Below the pieces are notes generated by a model. That model ran no database searches, was not told the origin of the DNA, and worked only from the letters and a program-made list of their open reading frames with translations. This document shows, piece after piece, positions 11,585-22,503 of a stretch of DNA of 64,000 nucleotides. Position numbers and translations under genes: made by a program. Source of the stretch: QHXQ01 sp036389395 (GTDB lineage Bacteria; Acidobacteriota; Blastocatellia; Pyrinomonadales; Pyrinomonadaceae); the NCBI GenBank assembly GCA_036389395.1, contig DASVPY010000010.1:80181-144180 (forward strand), in the 5' to 3' direction. The stretch's first letter is position 1. Every line of letters begins with the position of its first letter.

Positions 11585-11628
11585 TCTCAGCCCCCGTTAA
11601 CTTCCTTCGCGCCCCCGCACAACCCGCC

Positions 11629-11814
11629 TCACCCTTGCCCGCCTCTCGCCCGGTCACGTTCTTCCCGCCGGGCCGCGATAACTCTCAGGATGAGTTGTAA
11701 CGCGTCTTTAATGTCCGGCTTCCCCTCCCGCTCGGCTAGCTTGAGCGACTGAAGCAGGATGCCGGATAACTCTTGCTCCACGATCTTTTCCACCTGCGCC
11801 CTCTCGACCGTCAT
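11629..11814 (-). CDS. Small hypothetical helical protein
   Basis: The protein has 61 residues, is almost wholly helical and charged (for example SLKLAEREGKPDIKDALQLI), and has no signal peptide or Cys. A purine-rich site (gaaggggg) lies upstream of the ATG. It sits 22 bases after the NHL-like gene and 44 bases before the secreted gene at 11584, so it fits an operon. It could be a small regulatory or adaptor protein; nothing identifies it. Confidence 0.55.
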   Translation of the reverse strand: MTVERAQVEKIVEQELSGILLQSLKLAEREGKPDIKDALQLILRVIAARREERDRARGGQG

Positions 11815-11836
11815 GCCTTGCCCCCTTCACCTCTTT

Positions 11837-12874
11837 CTATTTTGCGACTCTTATGCCCACAATCGTAGCCGCCACCAGTACCACCACGACTGCAATGGCA
11901 ATCTTAACTCCGGGCGAAAGATCATTACTGTTTTCTTGTTGGACTGGCGGAGAAGCAGGCGCGGTTGCCTCGCGCGAGATCGTCGCCAGGGTCGTGATCT
12001 TGCCGTCACGCCCGACTTTCCGCACGCGCGGTATCCAGGCCCTGCGCACTTCCGCTTGCGCAGGGGGTGCGTCCTGCCACTCCAGCACGTACACCTCGCC
12101 GCCGAAGAGCGCGACCCCGGTCGGCGACCACGGACTCGTTGCTTGCAGAATGGTGCTTACGTCACCGCCGGGTGTGATCTTGAGGACGCGGCGGCTGCCG
12201 GTGGCGGCGACGTACACGCTCCCCTGCGCATCGACGGCCAACCCCCGGCAGTAGCTCGCCGCTGATTCCGGCGGCGGGCTGACGGCGCGGTCTCTGCCGC
12301 TCCCGATGATTTCGGGACTGGCAAACTGCGAGACCTTGCCGTCCAACGTGATCTTTCGGATGGCGTTGGCGTCGGGGCGGACGGCGGCGGTGACATAGAG
12401 CGAGCCGTCCGGGCTGGCAGCGATCCCGGCGATGCCTGCGAACGCCTCGTCTGCGGCCAGAACAGACTCCTTCCCGTCGGGTGTTCTGCGCACGATCCGA
12501 GCCGAGCGGGGGCGGGTGTCTGCGTAGTAGAGATTTCCGTCCCGGTTAATCGTCAGGGGAAAATCGGAAGACATAATGAGCGCCGGTTTGGAACCTTGCG
12601 GCGTTACCCTTTCAAACCACCCCCCGAAGTTCTTCTGAGACGCCGCAAAGTAGCCGGCTTCATCAATAGTCATCCAGTGAAATAAAGACGCTGGCAAGTA
12701 CGTGAGCTTACCTTGCCCGTCAATCTGCCAGACGCCCTGACCGGTGTCCGTAAAGAACACCCTACCCTCTTTGTCAACCACAATGCCGGAGCCTGGATGC
12801 GCAACCGCGCCAGTCCCCAACAGCACGCACAGCACTACGCTGGTCAGCGCCCTGACCATAAAAGAGGTGCGCAT
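11837..12874 (-). CDS. NHL/SMP-30-like beta-propeller protein, exported and membrane-anchored
   Basis: The protein has 345 residues with a strong ribosome-binding site (ggaggt) before the ATG. The signal peptide ends at about residue 25 (GAVAHP). The body has repeated propeller blades such as GIVVDKEGRVFFTDTGQGV, INRDGNLYYADTR, IAASPDGSLYVTAAV and LAVDAQGSVYVAATGSRRVL, typical of NHL/gluconolactonase-like propellers. A C-terminal hydrophobic helix (about residues 320-342, GVKIAIAVVVVLVAATIVGI) would anchor it with the propeller outside the cytoplasm. No catalytic metal-binding set can be confirmed, so it may be a binding or scaffold protein. It is co-directional with the genes on both sides. 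Confidence 0.85.
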   Translation of the reverse strand: MRTSFMVRALTSVVLCVLLGTGAVAHPGSGIVVDKEGRVFFTDTGQGVWQIDGQGKLTYLPASLFHWMTIDEAGYFAASQKNFGGWFERVTPQGSKPALIMSSDFPLTINRDGNLYYADTRPRSARIVRRTPDGKESVLAADEAFAGIAGIAASPDGSLYVTAAVRPDANAIRKITLDGKVSQFASPEIIGSGRDRAVSPPPESAASYCRGLAVDAQGSVYVAATGSRRVLKITPGGDVSTILQATSPWSPTGVALFGGEVYVLEWQDAPPAQAEVRRAWIPRVRKVGRDGKITTLATISREATAPASPPVQQENSNDLSPGVKIAIAVVVVLVAATIVGIRVAK

Positions 12875-12901
12875 TCTTAGACCTCCATGTGACCCACGCC
12901 C

Positions 12902-13294
12902 TCAATCGTGTGGGCCGACGAGGACGCCGCGCCCCCAGAACACCCGCGGCGGCCCGTCCTTCGGATGCTCGCGCCGGAGGGAACGCCGCCCACGCCCCAG
13001 CGCGTTCAGGCTCATCTCGTTCAGAGGCGTCTCCCGCCGGCTGAAGCCCTCGGCTTCGGCCTGCGTAAGCGGCATGAGCGTCCAGTACTGCGGATCGCTG
13101 CCCCCCTCCCAGTCAATCAGCTCGGTGAAGATCGAGACGTACCGCTGCTCGCAGCGGGGGCAGGCGAGGAGCGCGACGATGAAATGGGATTCGTCGATCA
13201 ACTCTTCCAGGCGAGTGAGGCCGTCGCGCGCCGCCCACGCCGCGCGCGCGTCGGCGGGCCAGCAAAGGGCACAACCGAACTCCTGTGTCTGCAT
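12902..13294 (-). CDS. Hypothetical protein with CxxC pairs
   Basis: The protein has 130 residues. The N-terminus (EFGCALCWPADARAAW) has a CxxC pair and a second pair follows in LLACPRCEQRYVSIF, so it may bind zinc. The segment around FTELIDWEGGSDPQYWTLMPL is a compact, conserved-looking core. A site GAGGTAGGG lies 5 bases before the ATG. Its 5' part overlaps, in another frame, the 3' end of the upstream lipoprotein-like gene by about 180 bases. It lies 27 bases before the NHL-like gene. Role unknown; the reading frame looks real because of the paired Cys motifs and the ribosome-binding site. Confidence 0.68.
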   Translation of the reverse strand: MQTQEFGCALCWPADARAAWAARDGLTRLEELIDESHFIVALLACPRCEQRYVSIFTELIDWEGGSDPQYWTLMPLTQAEAEGFSRRETPLNEMSLNALGRGRRSLRREHPKDGPPRVFWGRGVLVGPHD

Positions 13295-13793
13295 ACGCCC
13301 TACCTCGCCAGCCTCGTCCGCCAGTGCTTAAAAGGCGCGCTGATTGCCGCTCCGGTTGAATGAGTTGTCGGGCGGCGGCATTATCACCCGCATAGTACGC
13401 TCTGACCTTGATGCCCTGCTCGAATTCATACCGCCTTACTTTCCCGCCAACTACCGAGAACTTTATTTCTATCGGCGCGCCCGAATCAATGACCACCAGC
13501 AAACGCACGACCGCGCTATGCCTTCTAAGCCCCGACACGGCCATGCTGTAGCTGGCACTCCTGTTGGCTGCCTCGTCAGACCCTCCACTCACGACAGCCC
13601 CGCCGACACATTGGTTCAGGTCAACGGGCACCGAAACCTTTTCGGCCTCCCAGAAACCTTTCACCGTCAACTCGACGACAATACGCCCCCCGCCCCGCGT
13701 CTTAGGCGCAGCGGCGGTCGGCCGCGCCCCACAAGTAGTCATAGAAATGAGCAACAGCAATACGACAAGGTTAGAGGAACTTAACAGGTTCAT
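13113..13793 (-). CDS. Hypothetical lipoprotein or secreted protein, 3' end uncertain
   Basis: From the ATG at 13793 the frame runs 226 codons. The N-terminus is a convincing export signal (LLSSSNLVVLLLLISMTTCG) with a possible lipobox Cys. The following part (GRIVVELTVKGFWEAEKVSV, RLLVVIDSGAPIEIKFSVVG) is beta-rich and looks like a normal small periplasmic domain up to about residue 145. After that the sequence becomes Arg-rich and overlaps the 12902-13294 gene in a different frame, which suggests the true end is earlier and that a frameshift or sequencing error removed the stop. Function unknown. Confidence 0.55.
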   Translation of the reverse strand: MNLLSSSNLVVLLLLISMTTCGARPTAAAPKTRGGGRIVVELTVKGFWEAEKVSVPVDLNQCVGGAVVSGGSDEAANRSASYSMAVSGLRRHSAVVRLLVVIDSGAPIEIKFSVVGGKVRRYEFEQGIKVRAYYAGDNAAARQLIQPERQSARLLSTGGRGWRGRAYADTGVRLCPLLARRRARGVGGARRPHSPGRVDRRIPFHRRAPRLPPLRAAVRLDLHRAD

Positions 13794-13836
13794 ACGACTC
13801 ACCAAGCCTCAAACTACGAGCCGCCCAACGCATAGT

Positions 13837-13860
13837 AGACCGCAGGTGTCGGTCTAACAC
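13837..13860. repeat. 24-bp direct repeat, left copy
   Basis: AGACCGCAGG....CGGTCTAACAC at 13837-13860 matches 15724-15747 at 21 of 24 positions. Each copy is itself partly palindromic (AGACCG with CGGTCT). The two copies bracket the toxin-antitoxin pair and the AT-rich membrane gene. The gap 13794-14088 otherwise holds only related fragments (TTAGACCGAAGCCGG at about 13890) and GC-rich sequence without a gene. Confidence 0.55.
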
Positions 13861-14088
13861 CGCTCTAGATAAAGCCGGCTAGAGCATATTAGACCGAAGC
13901 CGGCAGTAAGCTAAGCCCGCGGCCGCCTGCCGGCCTGAACATGAGCGGGCGCGCGGCGCGGAGGGGCGGCCGAGCGGTCGTGCCTCCGCGCCGCGCGCGC
14001 CCCGCGTCCGTCGGGACTGAGTTCCCGCCCTTCGGAACCCACTCCCCGCCGCCCGGCCCTCTTCCCCGCCATCCGCGGGCACGACTCG

Positions 14089-14409
14089 TTAGCCGCCCAC
14101 GCGCACAAACTCGCCCGGCTTAATCTCGTGCAAGGCCGTTCTAGCTTCCGGCATCAAGGGCAGTAACGTCTGTAGACGATTATTTCTCGCTACCAGGAGG
14201 ATGATCCCGATCTGGAAAGCTTTGAGGTTCTGTTGGTATTTTAGATTTTGGTCAACCGTGAGGAAGACATCAAACTCGGCTTCGGCTAAGGCCAGGAGCT
14301 GGCCATTCTTTATGCCCGACCAGCCGTGCTCGGTGACAGTAACGACTTCATGTCCCGCCAGCTCACGCTTCACTTTGCGCGGTACACATTCATCAAGCAG
14401 CACTTTCAT
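14089..14409 (-). CDS. DUF5615 PIN-like toxin of a type II toxin-antitoxin pair
   Basis: The protein has 106 residues. It begins MKVLLDECVPRKVKRELAGH, the hallmark acidic-residue start of DUF5615 PIN-like proteins, followed by VVTVTEHGWSGIKNGQLLAL and the second acidic block FLTVDQNLKYQQNL. The family is a presumed metal-dependent RNase and is nearly always next to a DUF433 antitoxin, as here: its start overlaps the end of the upstream DUF433 gene by 17 bases. Toxin activity is inferred from family and context. Confidence 0.9.
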   Translation of the reverse strand: MKVLLDECVPRKVKRELAGHEVVTVTEHGWSGIKNGQLLALAEAEFDVFLTVDQNLKYQQNLKAFQIGIILLVARNNRLQTLLPLMPEARTALHEIKPGEFVRVGG

Positions 14410-14614
14410 ATACCTGCGCCAGGAACGACTCTTTCATCTTCTCCAGCACTCTGACGGCGTGCTCCCTGCTGACCGCCGGGAAATCGTCGAGAAACTCGTC
14501 CAGGCTATCGCCCTCTTCGAGATAATCAAACAAGGTCTGCACCGGCACGCGCGTCCCCGCGAACACCGGCGTGCCCCCAAGAATGTCTTCCGAGCGATTG
14601 ATTAAATCATTCAT
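14393..14614 (-). CDS. DUF433 antitoxin
   Basis: The protein has 73 residues from ATG 14614 (an in-frame GTG at 14629 is the alternative). It shows the DUF433 signature: RSEDILGGTPVFAGTRVPVQ then LFDYLEEGDSLDEFLDDFP, a small winged-helix DNA-binding fold. It is the first gene of the pair and overlaps the DUF5615 toxin, so the two are translationally coupled. Such antitoxins usually repress their own promoter, which would lie in 14615-14700. The 14630-14774 gap holds nothing else recognisable. Confidence 0.9.
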   Translation of the reverse strand: MNDLINRSEDILGGTPVFAGTRVPVQTLFDYLEEGDSLDEFLDDFPAVSREHAVRVLEKMKESFLAQVYESAA

Positions 14615-14774
14615 CAGTCCTAACCCCACACCGCCAGCATATCAGATTCCTGTAGCCTCGGAACCAAGGGGAGTTAACGCTCGGCATCAGCAGCACCGAG
14701 CAAGCAGCACACAAGCCAGAAGCCAAAGACAGCGATGAAAGGCACGCAATCGAGCTGTCGTCTGCAGGGCTTTG

Positions 14775-15629
14775 TTAGTCCACGGGCCATCCAGATAGCC
14801 ATTCATATTTGCCATTCTTCATCTGAAAGACAGGAGGTGTCCCCTGCTTTTCACAACTGTTGATTAGGTCATTAAAGAAATTGTTAAAATGTGTGTATTC
14901 CGGATGAGCAGAATCAATTACCAGACAGGGATTTGCGCTCCCTCCAAACTTACTGTCAATGAGATTGTTTAGTGGTACATAGCTCTTATACGTATACCAA
15001 CTAAGTAATAGTAAGAAACTGCCATCTTTTTTCAAGAGCCTTACGCCATTAAACGATGCGGGGGTTTTATAAAGGTAGATCTGCAAATCGCCTTTATAAT
15101 TTTGTCCTTCCAAGTCTTGTGGATATAAGCCTAGCCGAGCGGTCACTCTCTGTTTGAGATCACCACAAATTATACTTAGCGTATCTGGATGCTGTAGATA
15201 CAATTTTATACCCGCCCCTACGTCAGCTAGTGCTCTCACGAGTGTGTGTGCTCGTTCGGAGCTATGCTGAATCAACTCCGCCTGAACCACCTTAATATCG
15301 CCCTTAAGAATTCTGCTCTTGATGTCAAGGAATGCTGTATTAACCTCATCGAAAACCTGAATGCCGGACAACTTATTAGTTATGACACCTTGTCTCTCAC
15401 TGGAAGATGCATCCGTCTTTTTTTCTGAAACAGCTTCACGCCATGTGAGATAGGCACCAAAGCACATTAGCGCCGCGCCGATTATTACAATTACTATCTT
15501 CCAGCCGCTATTAACCTGTATGGAACTACCGGCGATGGATAAACCATTCGCTGCACCTACGATTATCATAAATACGCCCAGTAACGTAATCATTACCGAA
15601 GCCGAAAGCTGCTTGATGAGGTCTTTCAT
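14775..15629 (-). CDS. AT-rich two-TM protein with putative PLD-like (HKD-less) sensor/effector domain
   Basis: The protein has 284 residues and its base composition is strikingly AT-rich against its neighbours, with many AAA, AAT, TTA and ATT codons, which points to recent transfer. Two membrane helices lie near the N-terminus (about 10-30 and 44-63), followed by a linker and a cytoplasmic domain from about 95. This domain (VVQAELIQHSSERAHTLVRA, LQIYLYKTPASFNGVRLLKK, GSFLLLLSWYTYKSYVPL, ending HFNNFFNDLINSC) looks like the catalytically dead phospholipase-D-like domains found fused to HTH, TIR or TM segments in conflict systems. That assignment is by pattern only. The start has a decent site (aaggag). 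It lies next to the DUF433/DUF5615 pair and between direct repeats. Confidence 0.75.
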   Translation of the reverse strand: MKDLIKQLSASVMITLLGVFMIIVGAANGLSIAGSSIQVNSGWKIVIVIIGAALMCFGAYLTWREAVSEKKTDASSSERQGVITNKLSGIQVFDEVNTAFLDIKSRILKGDIKVVQAELIQHSSERAHTLVRALADVGAGIKLYLQHPDTLSIICGDLKQRVTARLGLYPQDLEGQNYKGDLQIYLYKTPASFNGVRLLKKDGSFLLLLSWYTYKSYVPLNNLIDSKFGGSANPCLVIDSAHPEYTHFNNFFNDLINSCEKQGTPPVFQMKNGKYEWLSGWPVD

Positions 15630-15723
15630 GCTTAACTCCTTTTCGTATTATTTCCCGTGCTAATTATAACTGAGCAATGAAGTATCCTAACTACAAGTAG
15701 ACCGCAGCGGCGTTTGCCGGGAA

Positions 15724-15747
15724 AGACCGCAGGGTTCGGTCTAATAC
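15724..15747. repeat. 24-bp direct repeat, right copy
   Basis: AGACCGCAGGGTTCGGTCTA followed by ATAC matches the copy at 13837-13860 with three differences. Related fragments (GTAGACCGCAGCGG at about 15698, GCGATCTAATAC at about 15776) lie in the same gap. The rest of 15630-15914 holds no gene I can support. Confidence 0.55.
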
Positions 15748-15914
15748 GCGCGGAGCCGGATTTTACCGCACGCTTGCGATCTAATACACAAATTTCTAGC
15801 TTGTACCGCGCACATCTCACGCGCTCTGTGTAGCCCGCGGGCGGCACAGTGCCACGCAGCCGTTGGCCTCCGTGCCCGGCGTTCGTGCTCTAAAGGCTGG
15901 CGCGGGCGGGAGGC

Positions 15915-16988
15915 TTAACGCTTGGCGGTGGCGTCGGCGTAGGCGCTGGCGACGGCGGGGCCGGCGACGTAGGCGTTGAAGAGGGTGTTGCGGACGGGGC
16001 TGTCGGCGGCGAAGAGTTTGCGCAGGTCGTCGAGGTTGACGCTCTTGCGGGCCGCTTCCAGGGTCTCGCCGCGGGCGACGGCCGCTTCGGTCTGTTGCTT
16101 GACGGAGTTCATCAGGCGGGCGACGAGTTGGACGTAAGCGTCGTCGCGCATGAGGGGGCCGTGGCCGGGGACGATGACGGCGGGCTTGAGGGCCAGGAGG
16201 CGCGCGAGCGTCGCGCCCCAGTCGCCGACGTGCGACTGATCCGCGCCGACGAGCGGCACGGGCCAGACCACCAGATCGCCCGCCGCGACGACGTGCTCCT
16301 GCGGCAGATGCACCACCACGTCGCCCGACGTGTGCCCGCGCCCGAGGTAGAGGATTTCGATGGTGCGCCCGCCGTGGTAGAGCGTCAGCTTGTCTTCGAG
16401 CGTGACGGTCGGCAGCACCGGCTCGAAGTCGCGCGGCACGGTCATGTAGCCTTCCGCCAGCGCGATGTCGCTCGCAAGGCTCGCGCGCTGCTCGTCCGTC
16501 AGCGGCCCGCCGCGCGCGTTCTGGCCGGAGCTGAGGATGCCGCGCAGTTGTTCGACGGTGGCGGGGATCGCCTCGTGGAACTTCTGCCGGGCGGTCAACC
16601 CCTGCGCGGGCAGGTAGGCGCGCACGGCGGCGTGGGCGATGAACTCGACGCCGGGGAACGCGTCGCGGTAGACCTGATCGCCGACGACGTGATCGTCGTG
16701 CCAGTGCGTGTTGACGACGTAGCGCACGGGCTTGTCCGTGATCTGCCGCAGGGCGGCCAGCACCGCCTTCGTCGCGGCGGCGTTCGACTGCGCGTCCACG
16801 ACGAGCACGTCGTCCTTGCAGACGACGAACAGGCTGTTCGACTCGACGGCGAAGCCCGGCGGCTCGCGGCGCAGCGCGGCGTAGACGCCCTCGGCGACGC
16901 GCACGACCTCGAACTTGTTCGACTGCCCCAGAATGGTCAGCGGCGCGGCGAGCACGAGCGCGAACAGGCACAGGCGGGCGAGCGACAT
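15915..16988 (-). CDS. Secreted metallo-beta-lactamase-fold hydrolase
   Basis: The protein has 357 residues. ATG 16988 is chosen because GGAGGAG lies 6-12 bases upstream; a further in-frame start at 17012 has none. The signal peptide ends at about residue 21 (LTILGQ). The zinc ligands are clear: THWHDDH (His95, His97, Asp99, His100), a later His in GHTSGDVVVH, Asp in AAGDLVVW and His in VPGHGPLM. This is the arrangement of MBL-fold hydrolases, including subclass B3-like lactamases and quinoprotein-relay-type proteins. No amidohydrolase-type or glyoxalase II extras are seen. The substrate is unknown; it may hydrolyse lactam or ester bonds in the periplasm. The downstream gap carries the AGACCG repeats. 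Confidence 0.88.
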   Translation of the reverse strand: MSLARLCLFALVLAAPLTILGQSNKFEVVRVAEGVYAALRREPPGFAVESNSLFVVCKDDVLVVDAQSNAAATKAVLAALRQITDKPVRYVVNTHWHDDHVVGDQVYRDAFPGVEFIAHAAVRAYLPAQGLTARQKFHEAIPATVEQLRGILSSGQNARGGPLTDEQRASLASDIALAEGYMTVPRDFEPVLPTVTLEDKLTLYHGGRTIEILYLGRGHTSGDVVVHLPQEHVVAAGDLVVWPVPLVGADQSHVGDWGATLARLLALKPAVIVPGHGPLMRDDAYVQLVARLMNSVKQQTEAAVARGETLEAARKSVNLDDLRKLFAADSPVRNTLFNAYVAGPAVASAYADATAKR

Positions 16989-17131
16989 TCGGTCTCCTCC
17001 GATTGCGTTCACGGGCGCAGGTTAAGGCTTGCGTCTGGCAGTTTACGCCACGCGCCCGCGCCCGGTTCGTTTTAAGTGACGAGCGGCCGCGCTGCTGACG
17101 TTGGCGGCGCATTAAGATTGCGCGCGCAACT

Positions 17132-18301
17132 TCAGAGCGCGGGGTTGGCCTGGAAGATGCTCGCGGGCAGGCGTTGGTTCGTGCCGGGCAGGCGGAGGCA
17201 GCGTTTGAGGACGAAGTCGAAGAGGAGCGGGTTGAAGCCGTAAAGCTCGCGCAAGGGGGCGCGCTCGTCCGCGGCGATGTAGCCCGCGTCGGCGAGCGGC
17301 TTGGTGCGGATGAGGACGTTGATGGCGGGCAGCGGGTAGTCGCTGCCGTTCACGAGGCGCGGGTGCAGGTCTGTGCGCGCGAGCACGGTCGAGAGCGGCG
17401 CGCCGACGCGGTTGAACTGCGTCATCGCCGAGATGTCGCCGAAGACCAGGCCCTCGTAGCGCGGCTCGTCCATCAGCCGCATGAACAGGTCGAAGTTGGA
17501 CGTGCGCTTGCGGTCGGGCGCGTCCAGGTCTTCGTTCTCGCCCAGACCCGCGCAGTGCGCGACGATGGTCTTGACGCCGTGGTCGAGCGCGCGGCGCAGG
17601 CGCAGAGGGTTGCCGAGCCGCTGATCCTCTTCCGCCTCGACCGCCTTCTCCTCGCCGCCGTGGCTGAGCAAGACCAGCCCCAGCCGCTTCATCTCACGGT
17701 AGAACGGATCGCACAACTCGTCCGCCGGGTCGATGCCCATCGCGTTCGGCAGCCACTTGACCATGCGCCCGCCGCGCGCCGCCCACCGCGCCAACTCCGC
17801 GACCGCGTCCGGGCGGTAAGGGTTGACCGAGATGACCGGCTCGAACGCTTCGGGGTGCGCCGCCGCGAGCGCGAAGACGTACTCGTTCGGCACGTAGAAC
17901 TCGGTCTTGGCCGCGTTCACCGTCCCGTCGCGGTTGTAGTGCTTGTCGAACGCGAGCAGGCGGTACTTGCCGTGCCCCTCGATGTGCTCGATGAGAGCGA
18001 CGAGCCGCGCGGCGAACTCCGCGTCCGCGTGCTCGACGTGCTCGACGCCCGCGCCGCTCAGGTAGACGGCGAACTTGACGCGGTGGAACGGATGCCGCCA
18101 CGAGCGCATCTTCGGGTTGACGAGGTTCTGCGTGCCGTCCGTCCCGATGCCCGCGATGTGCGTGTGGTAGTCGAGGAGTCGGCCCGCGTCCACGTCGGCG
18201 AACGCGCGCTTAACGAGATCGGCCGCCCTAGTGCTCACGCGATCCCTCAGCTCTTCAGGCCGGTGCGTGAACGCCCCGCCCACGTGCTTCAACAGGCACA
18301 T
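17132..18301 (-). CDS. Amidohydrolase-family protein (TIM-barrel metal hydrolase)
   Basis: The protein has 389 residues from ATG 18301, which has GGAGG 9 bases upstream. The metal-binding start of the barrel is LLDYHTHIAGIG (HxH). Later metal and catalytic candidates are the His in LVLLSHGGEE and in KTIVAHCAGLG, and the Asp in RLVNGSDYPLPAIN, which is the usual order for amidohydrolase_2 (PF04909)-like enzymes. No signal peptide, so cytoplasmic. It lies after the TIR gene on the same strand (gap 84 bases) and before the MBL-fold gene, but its function is probably unrelated to both. It may be a decarboxylase-type or lactone/amide hydrolase; the substrate cannot be told. Confidence 0.87.
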   Translation of the reverse strand: MCLLKHVGGAFTHRPEELRDRVSTRAADLVKRAFADVDAGRLLDYHTHIAGIGTDGTQNLVNPKMRSWRHPFHRVKFAVYLSGAGVEHVEHADAEFAARLVALIEHIEGHGKYRLLAFDKHYNRDGTVNAAKTEFYVPNEYVFALAAAHPEAFEPVISVNPYRPDAVAELARWAARGGRMVKWLPNAMGIDPADELCDPFYREMKRLGLVLLSHGGEEKAVEAEEDQRLGNPLRLRRALDHGVKTIVAHCAGLGENEDLDAPDRKRTSNFDLFMRLMDEPRYEGLVFGDISAMTQFNRVGAPLSTVLARTDLHPRLVNGSDYPLPAINVLIRTKPLADAGYIAADERAPLRELYGFNPLLFDFVLKRCLRLPGTNQRLPASIFQANPAL

Positions 18302-18385
18302 GACACGAACCTCCGAGCCGTCGCTCTTCAACCGACACGCGCCGGCCGCTTCCGCTGGCGCTCCATCCTTGCACTTGCCGGTGCT

Positions 18386-19474
18386 CTATTCGCCCCAGTC
18401 GCTTGGCGGGATTTCTTTCGCCCGCTTCCAAGGTTTTTCAAAGTGCGAATCAATATACTGGTGGTAGATGTCTTCGGGGCTGTTGGTTTTACGCACGATT
18501 AGTGAAAAGCACCGCTGGGATTCTCGCTCGTACGGGTACGGGTTGAGCAACATTTTATCCGCCGTGCTGATAGCAAACACGGTGGGCGTGCCGGGATAAT
18601 ACTTCAGATTTTCTCTCTTGATACCAGCATATTTGAGCATGGCGATGCCGGCCCTTATCTCTGTTTGAATAGCGCCTTGCGCCCGGCCTTCCTGCTCGGC
18701 CCGGAAGTCAGCCATGTCCGGGTCGGTCATAAGGATGCGAAAATCACACGGGGTATTCGCTATCTGATCTATCATCCCCTGACCGTCGAAGCGCTCTATG
18801 GCGGCCGTCAGGAAGCCCCTGCACGAAGAGGAGACGATCCAGATGCGCGCTGGCTTCCCCTGCTGCGCCTTGTCTATCTCCGCGTTGAGGGAGCCGGCAA
18901 AATTTTCCAAGGCCGCGCCCCTCGTCTGGTACACGCCCTCCAACCCCAGCGGCGAGGCCAGCAGCGAGATAGGGCTTGCGTCACTCGCCGGTTCGGGTAG
19001 ATTCTCTAACACGGCTTCGAGGTCTGGCCACCAGCGTTCGAACGACCGCCTGAGCCGATCTTCCGATAAAGCGTCTTCGCCCAGGCACTGGTTTATGGTG
19101 CGGACGAGGGCGTAGGTGTCATCCCGCCGCGCCTGCGCCGCTTGGAACTGCGCGAGCGGGCCTCTAAGACTGGTGTAATCGAGGCCGACGAGGTAGGGGC
19201 AGACGGAGGTATCCGCTATGGCTTTCGCCAGCGCGCCCGCCTCAAAGAGAATCCAAGGGGTGTCAATGTTTTCGGGGGTGACGCAGATTATGCCGAATTT
19301 GGTGGCGTCTAACCCTTTATCAATCTCCGCGCTCCAGCGCGCCCCTGGATCAATGTCCTCCGAAGACATCCAAGGCTGCACCGCGTGTATGACATCAGGT
19401 ATCCAGCCCCGCAACGCCTCCGCCACGGCTTTACTGCGAACTCCCGACCAGCTAATGAAAAGCTTCATTCTCAT
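18386..19474 (-). CDS. TIR-domain effector fused to a putative PLD-like ligand-sensing domain
   Basis: The protein has 362 residues. Residues 1-150 are a bacterial TIR domain: MKLFISWSGVRSKAVAEALR, VQPWMSSEDIDPGARW, FGIICVTPENIDTPW, then ILFEAGALAK, in which Glu78 occupies the position of the catalytic NADase glutamate of TIR enzymes (compare SARM1). The C-terminal part (from about 190) has RIWIVSSSCRGF, CDFRILMTDPDMADF, ENLKYYPGTPTVFAI and ends IYHQYIDSHFEKPWKRAKE, a pattern like the HKD-less PLD-like domain also proposed in the protein at 14775. Base composition is visibly less GC-rich than the flanks. In defence systems TIR domains deplete NAD+ when a fused or partner sensor detects infection. 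No partner gene is adjacent, so it may act alone. Start: ATG 19474 with AGGGTG upstream; ATG 19468 is possible. Confidence 0.85.
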   Translation of the reverse strand: MRMKLFISWSGVRSKAVAEALRGWIPDVIHAVQPWMSSEDIDPGARWSAEIDKGLDATKFGIICVTPENIDTPWILFEAGALAKAIADTSVCPYLVGLDYTSLRGPLAQFQAAQARRDDTYALVRTINQCLGEDALSEDRLRRSFERWWPDLEAVLENLPEPASDASPISLLASPLGLEGVYQTRGAALENFAGSLNAEIDKAQQGKPARIWIVSSSCRGFLTAAIERFDGQGMIDQIANTPCDFRILMTDPDMADFRAEQEGRAQGAIQTEIRAGIAMLKYAGIKRENLKYYPGTPTVFAISTADKMLLNPYPYERESQRCFSLIVRKTNSPEDIYHQYIDSHFEKPWKRAKEIPPSDWGE

Positions 19475-19662
19475 GTTCACCCTGTTTGGCTAGTGGGCTT
19501 AGGTGCGCGTCGCCGCCGCAGAGCCTAGCAACTCATTTTACTGCGCGGCGCATAATAACACGCGCCGCCAAGTAAGCACATAACATTTTCCCGGCCCGCC
19601 GAACCGTCGAGTGACGGAAGCGGCGCGGCGGCGCGCGGCGCGGGCGGGCATGGTACTTACGG

Positions 19663-22437
<2,775 letters not shown>

Positions 22438-22503
22438 CTGCTTGTTCACTCCGTCTCGCGTGCGCGTCGCGGCGACTCGCGGCCACACCGCGCGGCCGCC
22501 GGC

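Noticed and set aside
15632..15847. 71-codon minus-strand frame after the MBL gene
   Set aside because: It spans the AGACCG repeats, has no ribosome-binding site and no domain.
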